DNA of 64,000 bases from Bosea vaviloviae (GTDB lineage Bacteria; Pseudomonadota; Alphaproteobacteria; Rhizobiales; Beijerinckiaceae). The notes below the pieces were generated by a model. The model saw only the letters and a list, made by a program, of their open reading frames with translations. It was not told the origin of the DNA and did no database searches. Of the stretch, positions 26,268 to 32,875 are shown piece by piece. The DNA lies in the NCBI RefSeq assembly GCF_001741865.1, contig NZ_CP017147.1, positions 4,145,001 through 4,209,000 on the forward strand, read 5' to 3'. A program made the position numbers and the translations under genes. Numbering within the stretch: the first letter of the stretch is position 1; each line of letters opens with the position of its first letter.

Positions 26268-27049
26268 TGGTGTTGGCAGCGCAACGGCCGATCCTCGAGA
26301 TCGCGGGCTTGAACAAGTGGTTCGGCGCCATGCATGCGCTACGCGACATCGATCTCAGCATCGCGGCCGGCGAAAAAATCGTCGTTTGCGGCCCGTCGGG
26401 ATCCGGCAAGTCGACGATGGTTCGATGCATCAATGCGCTGGAGCGCTACCAGACGGGCGAGGTCCGGTTGCAGGGTCGCCTGGTGAATGCCGATTGCGAC
26501 AGCCTGCTTTCTGTCAGACGCGAGGTCGGGATGGTGTTCCAGTCGTTCAACCTGTTCCCGCATCTGTCCGTCATCGACAATGTGGCGCTTGGTCCGCGCA
26601 AGCTTCTCCGAATTGGCCGCGAGGAGGCCGAGCATCGCGCGATGGACCTCTTGGCTCGCGTCAAGCTCGCCGATCAGGCCCGAAAGGTCCCATCACAGCT
26701 CTCAGGCGGCCAGCAGCAGCGGGTTGCGATCGCACGCGCCCTGGCGATGAACCCTAAGCTAATGCTCTTCGACGAACCGACCTCGGCCCTCGACCCCGAG
26801 ATGGTCAAGGAGGTGCTCGACGTGATGATGTCTTTAGCGCACGAGGGCATGACCATGATCTGCGTGACCCATGAGATGGGTTTTGCGCGAGCGGTGGCCG
26901 ACCGCATTGTGTTCATGGCTGACGGCGCGATCCAGGAAACGGCGGTTCCCCAGGCCTTCTTCTGCGGCGACTGCGGCGCGCGCGCCAGGCAGTTCATTTC
27001 GCATATAACGAGCGATCAGCGCCTCGCCCCTCAACCTGGCGAACTCTGA
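26267..27049 (+). CDS. aapP: amino-acid ABC transporter ATPase (AapP-like) with Cys-pair tail
   Basis: A 260-residue ATPase: Walker A GPSGSGKST, Q-loop VFQSFNLFPHL, signature LSGGQQQR, Walker B LMLFDEPTSALD, H-loop VTHEMG. The C-terminus differs from usual AapP: where family members read FFxxPxxERTxxFL, this one reads FFCGDCGARARQFISHI, giving a CxxC pair, followed by an extra tail. The frame is open far upstream but only as a shadow of aapM. It ends 6 nt before the convergent DUF305 gene's stop. Confidence 0.92.
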   Translation: MVLAAQRPILEIAGLNKWFGAMHALRDIDLSIAAGEKIVVCGPSGSGKSTMVRCINALERYQTGEVRLQGRLVNADCDSLLSVRREVGMVFQSFNLFPHLSVIDNVALGPRKLLRIGREEAEHRAMDLLARVKLADQARKVPSQLSGGQQQRVAIARALAMNPKLMLFDEPTSALDPEMVKEVLDVMMSLAHEGMTMICVTHEMGFARAVADRIVFMADGAIQETAVPQAFFCGDCGARARQFISHITSDQRLAPQPGEL

Positions 27050-27055
27050 TCGCCT

Positions 27056-27523
27056 TCAGTAGCGCGCGAGAATGGCCTTCATCTGGGCGATTTCCTTCTC
27101 TTGCGACGTCACAATTCCACGGCAAAGCGCGGTGATCTCCGGATCCGTTATGGACGCTTGGTTGCACATCAAAATCGCACCCGAATGGTGGGGGATCATC
27201 GAGCGCAGGAAGTCGGCATTACCGACGCCAGCTTGCGTGCGCATCGCGACAAAACTGGCGAGGAAGATCACGAGAGCACTGGCTCCGATAATCATGTTGA
27301 GGCGCTGCGAAGGGAACATCGAGCGCATCGAGACGAGCATGATGATGGTCATCGGGGCGACCATCATCAGCGTCATGTAGACGTTGTTGAGATTGAAATG
27401 GAAATGCCGAAGCGTCGCGATCATCGTGTACATGACGAGGTACATCACGATGAAATCCAGCGTCAGTTCGATCGCCAGCCGACCGTAATGGTTCTGATCT
27501 TTATGATCACTGCCATGCTCCAT
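27056..27523 (-). CDS. DUF305-type membrane protein of copper regions
   Basis: A 155-residue protein with an N-terminal His-containing cytoplasmic segment and three hydrophobic helices (about 16-40, 47-66, 74-92). A C-terminal DUF305 domain has FLRSMIPHHSGAILMCNQASITDPEI and SQEKEIAQMKAIL. The HH pair, Met and Cys residues are plausible copper ligands. DUF305 proteins are often found beside copA and cop genes; the membrane-anchored version with DFIVMYLVMYTMI is common in such islands. Ribosome site AGGAGG. It converges on the aapP gene. Role in copper handling is inferred from context. Confidence 0.82.
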   Translation of the reverse strand: MEHGSDHKDQNHYGRLAIELTLDFIVMYLVMYTMIATLRHFHFNLNNVYMTLMMVAPMTIIMLVSMRSMFPSQRLNMIIGASALVIFLASFVAMRTQAGVGNADFLRSMIPHHSGAILMCNQASITDPEITALCRGIVTSQEKEIAQMKAILARY

Positions 27524-27587
27524 GGCGGCCTCCTGTAAAAAAGCCCGGTTGGGTCTCGAAATTTGTAAAAAAAATCGGGAAGCGGCG

Positions 27588-27629
27588 CTATTTGACCTTC
27601 GTTTTAAGCCACTGATCGAGATGGTGCAT
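27588..27629 (-). CDS. tiny ORF (13 codons) with strong ribosome site upstream of the DUF305 gene
   Basis: Reads MHHLDQWLKTKVK then TAG. It has the same ribosome-site context (ACAGGAGGCCG) as the downstream DUF305 gene, whose start is 64 nt after its stop. Two adjacent His residues follow the start. It could be a leader peptide, a duplicated 5' end, or a real micro-protein. No homologue is known to me, and such short ORFs can arise by chance, but the matching SD is unusual. Confidence 0.4.
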   Translation of the reverse strand: MHHLDQWLKTKVK

Positions 27630-27787
27630 GATCGGCCTCCTGTCCATCGGGCGACGAGTTGTCGCTCGTTGAGTAAGACGCAGGTGGCGTTTGGCTGTTC
27701 CCGGCTGAAACAATCTGTAACAAAGCGAGCTGTACGAATTCGTCATGCAGACTTGGCCGAGGTCAGCAACACATAATAGTGAAAGAG

Positions 27788-28117
27788 CTAGGGATCTGAC
27801 TCGGGCGGCATCTTAAAAAAGCGGTCGACTGCGCGCCGAGCTAAATCAACTTCGTCCTCCGCAATGCCAACGAGACCGAGCACAATACAGGCGAGCCTCG
27901 ACCGCTCCTGAACCACATTGGCGTTGTCTTTCAGGGAATCCCGAACTTTACCCCAAGCGGCATCCATTGCTGCCTGCGCACGAGCTACGTCGACCGGGTC
28001 ATTCAGCGACGAAAAGAGCACTCTATCCCTCCAAAGCATCGTATCGCACTCGGAGTTTCCGATCAGAGCTACGTTATATTTGAGTGCAAAGACAGTCGGA
28101 GAACGCTCCCATTTCAA
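27788..28117 (-). CDS. hypothetical protein, 109 residues
   Basis: Cytoplasmic-looking helical protein with no signal or membrane segment. Visible stretches are ECDTMLWRDRVLFSSLNDPVDVARAQAAMDAAW, ACIVLGLVGIAEDEVDLARRAV and a short tail. Codon use is slightly less GC-rich than the neighbours. No family recognised. It is divergent from the SGNH remnant and stands alone. Confidence 0.45.
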   Translation of the reverse strand: MKWERSPTVFALKYNVALIGNSECDTMLWRDRVLFSSLNDPVDVARAQAAMDAAWGKVRDSLKDNANVVQERSRLACIVLGLVGIAEDEVDLARRAVDRFFKMPPESDP

Positions 28118-28144
28118 GACGGAAGAAGTTCAGGCCTTCATGAG

Positions 28145-28803
28145 ATGAAAAACGATCTGGCTACCTTCACGGTCCGAAGGTCGAGGCGAGCGCTTGGCGT
28201 GATCGCTTCGCTTGCTGCTTTTGGCATGTCCGTCCTTTTCCTGTGGGGCCGCGACGTTCCCGCCGACAACTCGCCGCCGACCACGATTGCACTCGCGGTT
28301 CTGGGTGATTCCAGCAGCCACTCGTATCAAGACAACCTGAGCTTTCCGCCGGGTTCCGCCGACCGTGGCGGTGCTTTTCGCGCCCGCACCTTCCAGTGGA
28401 CCGAGGTGTTGGCGCGCCTGCGCGGCAATGAGCTGAATCCGGGGCCTTGGGTGCGGTGGGGACAGCCCGGCCGCGTGGCGTGGTTGCGCGGTGCAATCGG
28501 GCTGCACGCCGGCAGGACACCAAGGAAGGAGGACTACCTTTATAATTTCGCGAGCCCGACGGCACTCCAAAATATAGGGCAGTTGTCGTAGGCAGGAAGC
28601 TTCGTGTCACCAACACCATCGGAGATGAGCCGAACAACGCCGTACTGGCTGATGACCACGCCGGCCTGGTGTGGAATGCGGTCTGGGCACAATCGCTTGT
28701 CATGCGCCTGCGCGAGGTCTTCGATCTGCCGTTGACGCTGATCACTGACGACGAACTGGTGCGCTTCGTCTCACGCCTGGAAGGGCCTGGCTTGCAACAC
28801 TAG
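28145..28803 (+). pseudogene. SGNH/GDSL hydrolase, internal deletion
   Basis: The N-terminal part (28145-28591) has a signal-anchor (about 17-35) and the block-I motif AVLGDSSSHSYQD with the catalytic Ser, then TFQWTEVLARLRG and RKEDYLYNFASP. The frame is lost near 28577. Another frame continues with VTNTIGDEPNNAVLADDHAGLVWNAVWAQ, LREVFDLPLTLITDDELVRFV and a stop at 28803; the ADDHAG piece fits the Asp/His catalytic block near the C-terminus of such hydrolases. The middle of the gene is therefore missing. The first half is a confident match; joining the second half is an inference. Confidence 0.6.
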
Positions 28804-28829
28804 CCGGACCCGGGGCTACTCGGCCAGTA

Positions 28830-28898
28830 ATGCGGTTCACCTACGACCGGTTCGCGGACGCCCTTTATGCTTGGAACCGTCGAATGGGACACTGGTAA
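28830..28898 (+). pseudogene. DCC-family (DUF393) C-terminal fragment
   Basis: Reads MRFTYDRFADALYAWNRRMG then HW and stop. It matches the C-terminal end of the frameshifted DCC gene at 7262-7617 (RFIYDRFADLLYVWKRRRG). Only this 23-codon tail remains. Confidence 0.55.
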
Positions 28899-29027
28899 TC
28901 TTGATCAAGCTGTCAGTGGCGCCTCTATGTGACCCGTGCTTCAAGAAGCGCAGGCATCGTTGCGCGAAAACGGCGCCTGCCCTGAGTTCGGGGGCAAAAT
29001 CGAAGTAACTGACGGTCGCCGCGTCTC

Positions 29028-29903
29028 TCAAGTCCGCAGCCGGAAATACAGACCGGAGTAGGTGTCGACATAACATTCTGGCCTGAGAGGGACCTCGATC
29101 GGCCGCTGTTTGGTCCAGGCGTCAATCTGCTCGTAGCCGAGTGCCTGCAACCCTTCTATGAAGCGCTCACGATGAGCGACCGTATAAGGACAGAATGCAA
29201 TCCGCCCCGACCTCTGGTTGATCGATTGTAATGTCACGAATGAGCGGGTTGGGTGCAGGGCAGTCCGGTGAATGATCAAATGGGGCGGACGCTTATTCGC
29301 TTCGCGCAGCGCCTGATGCAGAAATCCCTCTTCGAGATATTGGAGAGAACCAGCGGCAAAGACGATATCGGCCTCGCCGATCGCGGCAACATTGTTTGTA
29401 AATCTGAGGTGCTTCGCCCCTCTCTCCTGGGCGATCCTTTCTCCCGCCTCTGTGACATGCGGCACGTCATAGATCGTCCATGAGAATTCGTCGGGAAGAT
29501 CAAGATACCCGCAGTATTGATAGTAGACATGCCCGACATATCCGCCCAAATCGAACAAGCGGCGCGCGCCCTCTTGAATAGCTGGGCGAAGCCAGAACAA
29601 TGCCGGATACTCGGTCGGCGGCATGGGTTTGAACTCGCCGTTGGCATGCCTGTAAACGTCCAAGTCGGCCATGCCTGCTTGGTCGTAGCCCGTAACCACG
29701 GTTGGTGCTGAGCGCGCGGCCTCTTCGACGCTTGAAAATACGCCGCTATAGCCGCTGTCATTCCGGCCCGCGAGAAATTCCCAGCGATGTAAGGCGTAGT
29801 GAACCTGCCTGATGCCAGGCCAAGTGCTCAGGGCGCGAATAGCCCTGCGGCTCGCCCATCGAGCAACACTGAGCGGAGTATGCCTGCGCCTAAGCTCCCC
29901 CAT
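29028..29903 (-). CDS. putative methyltransferase, TIGR04325 family
   Basis: A 291-residue protein from the ATG at 29901-29903, preceded by GGAGGGG. It contains GYSGVFSSVEEAARSAP, YDQAG, a Rossmann-type loop ARRLFDLGGYVGHVYYQY, WTIYDVPHVTEAGERIA and FAAGSLQYLEEG, the pattern of the TIGR04325 putative methyltransferases often found in polysaccharide clusters. No glycan genes are nearby, so it looks like an orphan brought in with the island. Longer starts (29954 or 30092) lack better ribosome sites. Substrate unknown. Confidence 0.75.
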   Translation of the reverse strand: MGELRRRHTPLSVARWASRRAIRALSTWPGIRQVHYALHRWEFLAGRNDSGYSGVFSSVEEAARSAPTVVTGYDQAGMADLDVYRHANGEFKPMPPTEYPALFWLRPAIQEGARRLFDLGGYVGHVYYQYCGYLDLPDEFSWTIYDVPHVTEAGERIAQERGAKHLRFTNNVAAIGEADIVFAAGSLQYLEEGFLHQALREANKRPPHLIIHRTALHPTRSFVTLQSINQRSGRIAFCPYTVAHRERFIEGLQALGYEQIDAWTKQRPIEVPLRPECYVDTYSGLYFRLRT

Positions 29904-30129
29904 GCAGGCATCCCCTCCGATCGGACTCCCGTGCTTTCGTCGCCGAGCACTCATTTTGAAGTGCCCAGTTTTCTGAGCAAGAGCACATACGGTCAGAGGA
30001 AAAGCCGCTGGCGGTACCTCTTTGGCCGAAATGGCCCTGCCCACTGTCCCGGCACTCCGATCCATTACATTGACCGGATGGAATGGCCGCACCGGTCTTG
30101 ACGGCGACTGTCAGGCTTTCCTGCACGAA

Positions 30130-30290
30130 GGTGACCACCTGCAGTCGTTCCCAATCTAGCGAAGCTGGGATAGCCGCACTGTTACGAATTGTTTCAACTG
30201 ACGCCGCTAGCTCCGGACACCGATCAAAGCACGTTCGGCTCGTGACGGCGGGCGCCGTTTAGGCCCACGCGGTCAATAGATGGCCTCTCG
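30130..30290. repeat. direct repeat copy B, partner at 3358-3520
   Basis: Almost identical to the stretch before the response regulator at 3.4 kb, same orientation. After the shared part, the plus strand runs on into a short open frame ending RIKRIEGEYGKRE with a stop near 30408, which looks like another gene remnant. The whole 30093-30572 gap holds this repeat, the remnant and the terminator at 30533, and no intact gene. Confidence 0.75.
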
Positions 30291-30532
30291 GTATTCGTCT
30301 CGACGCCGGAGCAACTCGCGCGGGATCGCGAGAAGGCACTGTTCCACAACGGCAGGATCAAGCGGATCGAGGGGGAATATGGAAAGCGCGAGTGACTTCG
30401 TCCCCGTTTAAACTGGTCGTCCGCAGCGCTCGTCATGCCCCGTCGCGCTGGGCTCGCGGCGGCACGGTTCGCTACGAACGTACGCTCCACAACATTTAAT
30501 TGGGCTAAACTGAAAAAGGATCATCAGCATGT

Positions 30533-30563
30533 CGCGGCCGAGCCCGGAAAGAGCTCGGCCGCG
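30533..30563. terminator. GC-rich stem-loop, probable terminator of the metal cassette
   Basis: CGCGGCCGAGC (30533-30543) pairs with GCTCGGCCGCG (30553-30563), an 11-bp stem, 10 nt after the stop of the minus-strand gene at 30573. Read on the minus strand it is followed about 15 nt later by CTTTTTC. Confidence 0.65.
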
Positions 30564-30572
30564 CGTGTTTGA

Positions 30573-31259
30573 TTAGATAATCCGCTTGATCTCGACGTAG
30601 GCGCCTGTGGTCTTGAGCGTTATCGTCACGTCCGTCGAACCACGATTGCGCCAGAACCAGCCATGGGCGCCATCGCTTTCGGCCGTGAGCACGCCCTGTT
30701 CACCAGCCGAGCCGCGGCCGTTCTTGTAGCTTTTCTCCTTGCCGCCTCCGGCCGGGGTGCCGTGCATGTCGTAATTCACGGCGCCGCCTTTGGCGGCCCA
30801 GGTGAAATCGACCTTCGCGCCCTGCTTCATCATGAGCTTGTACTCGACGCCTTCGGTTGGCTTGAGGGTGATGATCGTCTCGTCCGTACGTGAGGCTGGC
30901 GCCTGGGCGATGACGATCCGCTCGCCCGCTTGGGCATGCGAGACGAACAGGCCGGCCAGCACCGAGCCGAACAGGCTGGAACGCTGGTCGGGCGCTGGCG
31001 TGGCAGGCGCCGACGAGGGCGGGGTCTGCTGATCCTTGAGGCGATCGCGCTCGGCCTCGTTGGCGAGCTGGGTCTTGATCTCGCCCATAGATGTCAGCTT
31101 GAGCGCCCGGCCGATGCCGGTCGGGTCGATGGCGTATTCGGCGGGAAGCACGATCGTCACGAGGATGCCCGCCGCCGCGACGATGGCGATGGCGGTCGAG
31201 CGCAGAAGCTGGGCCGAGGTCGGCAGTTCGGCGCGGGTCGGGATGTCGGTGTTGTACAT
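30573..31259 (-). CDS. membrane-anchored periplasmic protein of a metal cassette
   Basis: A 228-residue protein with one N-terminal membrane helix (about 18-42, LLRSTAIAIVAAAGILVTIVL), a Pro/Ala linker (about 75-92) and a C-terminal beta-rich domain. That domain has TDETIITLKPTEGVEYKLMMKQGAKVDFTW, AVNYDMHGTPAGG and GWFWRNRG. It matches proteins annotated only as transmembrane anchor proteins, often found beside HupE/UreJ-like genes. It is separated by 13 nt from the upstream HupE-like gene. Function unknown; the HxG-containing beta domain may bind metal. Confidence 0.75.
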   Translation of the reverse strand: MYNTDIPTRAELPTSAQLLRSTAIAIVAAAGILVTIVLPAEYAIDPTGIGRALKLTSMGEIKTQLANEAERDRLKDQQTPPSSAPATPAPDQRSSLFGSVLAGLFVSHAQAGERIVIAQAPASRTDETIITLKPTEGVEYKLMMKQGAKVDFTWAAKGGAVNYDMHGTPAGGGKEKSYKNGRGSAGEQGVLTAESDGAHGWFWRNRGSTDVTITLKTTGAYVEIKRII

Positions 31260-31272
31260 TGGGTTGGTTCCT

Positions 31273-32013
31273 TCAGGTCGGGGAGACGATGAGGCCGGTC
31301 AGCTGGTAGCCGACCAGCACGAAGCCGGCGGTCATCATGACCGTGTTGGCGGTGTAGGCGTGGCGCAGGAAGCTGGGCGTGCGGCGCCAGAAGCCCATGG
31401 CGATCAGGATGATCGAGAGCGCGACGAGCTGGCCGATCTCGACGCCGATATTGAAGGCGAGGAGGTTCGGTACGAGGCCGTCGGGTGAGATGTTGTATTC
31501 GATGATCTTGGTCGACAGACCGAAGCCATGGAACAGGCCGAAGATCAGCGTCGCCAGCTTGGTGTTCGGCTGGACGCCGAGCCAGCGCTGGAAGGCGCCC
31601 ATATTGTCGAGCGCCTTGTAGACGACAGACAGGCCGATGATCGCGTCGATGATGTAGCTGTTGATCCCGACGTTGAAATAGACGCCGAGCAGCATGGTCG
31701 TGGAGTGGCCGAGCGCGAACAGGCTGACATAGATGCCGATATGCTTAAGTCGGTACAGGAAGAAGATCACCCCGAACAGGAAGAGGATGTGATCGTAGCC
31801 CGTCACCATGTGCTTGGCGCCGAGATAGGTGAACGGGAGCAGGTTCACCCCCGTGATCTCCTGGATGTAACCCTTGTCGCCGGCGGCGACGGCATGGGCG
31901 AGCGCAGCGTCGACGCCTGGCAGGACCAGGACGAGTGCGAGCGCGAGGGGAAGGAGCAGGCGCAAGGCTGCATATTGCAGCGTGCGCCGCCCTTCGCTGG
32001 AAGGTCGTTGCAT
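31273..32013 (-). CDS. HupE/UreJ-family membrane protein
   Basis: A 246-residue protein with a signal-like N-terminal helix and about six further helices. It has the HupE/UreJ_2 motifs KHMVTGYDHILFLFGVIFFLY, FALGHSTTMLLGVYF and GLFHGFGLSTKIIEY, with conserved His residues in helices. HupE and UreJ are secondary nickel permeases; UreJ_2-type proteins are less well studied and may transport Ni or Co, or act as membrane metal sensors. It is the first of two coupled genes; the His-rich small protein is upstream on the same strand. Confidence 0.85.
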   Translation of the reverse strand: MQRPSSEGRRTLQYAALRLLLPLALALVLVLPGVDAALAHAVAAGDKGYIQEITGVNLLPFTYLGAKHMVTGYDHILFLFGVIFFLYRLKHIGIYVSLFALGHSTTMLLGVYFNVGINSYIIDAIIGLSVVYKALDNMGAFQRWLGVQPNTKLATLIFGLFHGFGLSTKIIEYNISPDGLVPNLLAFNIGVEIGQLVALSIILIAMGFWRRTPSFLRHAYTANTVMMTAGFVLVGYQLTGLIVSPT

Positions 32014-32061
32014 GGATGATCCGATGGTTTGTCGTTGAAGGTGCCGCTGACGCGGCGCGGT

Positions 32062-32448
32062 TCAGGCGACGACGGATCGGGGAGGGCGGTCCAGTCCGGC
32101 GGGCGTCCTCGAAGACGCTTGCTGATGCTCGTGCCGGATCGCGGTCCGCACGAACCGTGGCGTGCCGAGCTGAGTCACGCCGACGACGTTGGCGGTCTCG
32201 TGGACATGGTCGGCGGTGTTGTGACCGTGGATGTGGCCGGGCACCCGCTCGTCGGGCTCGCCCTCGTCATGGGCGTGGCCATGCTCGGCAGTCGCCGCAG
32301 CGAGCTGCGCATGCCGGACGGCCTCGGCTTGGGCCATGGCATAGGCATTGTGCCCGGCGGAGACATGCGCAGCCGACAGAATCATGCCGAGCGCCATCGC
32401 GAAGGCGATGACGAGGCAGGACAGGGCTCTGATGCTGCGGCGCGGCAT
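32062..32448 (-). CDS. His-rich exported protein
   Basis: A 128-residue protein from the ATG at 32446-32448. The signal peptide spans about residues 1-31 (cleavage near VSAGHN). The mature part is rich in histidine: AEHGHAHDEGEPDERVPGHIHGHNTADHVHE, likely a Ni/Co/Zn-binding segment, then VGVTQLGTPRFVRTAIRHEH. The layout resembles the small His-rich exported proteins next to DmeRF/CzcD-type cassettes. It is divergent from the CsoR/RcnR-like repressor, sharing a 106-bp promoter region. Confidence 0.6.
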   Translation of the reverse strand: MPRRSIRALSCLVIAFAMALGMILSAAHVSAGHNAYAMAQAEAVRHAQLAAATAEHGHAHDEGEPDERVPGHIHGHNTADHVHETANVVGVTQLGTPRFVRTAIRHEHQQASSRTPAGLDRPPRSVVA

Positions 32449-32524
32449 GATGAACAACTAGTAGCGGATTTCTTAACGAAAGTTTGACGAACGTCGACTG
32501 CCTGACGGAATCAACTCTTTGACA

Positions 32525-32545
32525 GTATCCTATCCAGGAGGATAC
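32525..32545. promoter_or_regulatory. candidate operator of the CsoR/RcnR-like repressor
   Basis: GTATCC-TATCCAGGA-GGATAC: a perfect 6-9-6 inverted repeat just upstream of the repressor start, overlapping the AGGAGG ribosome site. RcnR/DmeR/CsoR operators are typically G/C-tract inverted repeats ending in TAC/GTA, which fits. Binding here would block both transcription and ribosome access. Confidence 0.55.
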
Positions 32546-32554
32546 GATCCAGCC

Positions 32555-32833
32555 ATGTCAGAACCTCATGTCCACGCCAGCCATCCCGAGATCGCCAAGC
32601 GCCTCAAGCGCGCGGAGGGTCATTTGCGCAAGGTCATCGAGATGATCGAGACCAGGCGCGACTGCCTCGATATTGCCCAGCAGTTGCAAGCGGTCGAGAG
32701 CGCCATCGTCGGCGCCAAGAAGAGGCTGCTCCAGGACCATCTCGACCACTGCCTTGAGCATGCAGCCGGCACGATGTCCCGCGAGCAGCGCCAGTCGATC
32801 GACGCCTTCAAGGCCATCACCAAGTACCTCTGA
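32555..32833 (+). CDS. metal-sensing repressor, CsoR/RcnR/DmeR family
   Basis: A 92-residue all-helical repressor from the ATG at 32555. The DUF156 fold is clear: HASHPEIAKRLKRAEGHLRKVIEMIETRRDCLDIAQQL, then KRLLQDHLDHCLEHA. The CsoR metal triad is present (Cys37, His62, Cys66). Three N-terminal histidines (residues 5, 7, 10) recall the Ni/Co sensors RcnR and DmeR, so the metal could be Cu(I) or Ni/Co. A likely operator overlaps its ribosome site. It is followed after 42 nt by an MFS exporter with a His-rich tail, which favours Ni/Co. Confidence 0.88.
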   Translation: MSEPHVHASHPEIAKRLKRAEGHLRKVIEMIETRRDCLDIAQQLQAVESAIVGAKKRLLQDHLDHCLEHAAGTMSREQRQSIDAFKAITKYL

Positions 32834-32875
32834 CCCCGCAGCATTCCCGACCCGATATCAGGCAAGATTGATCTC

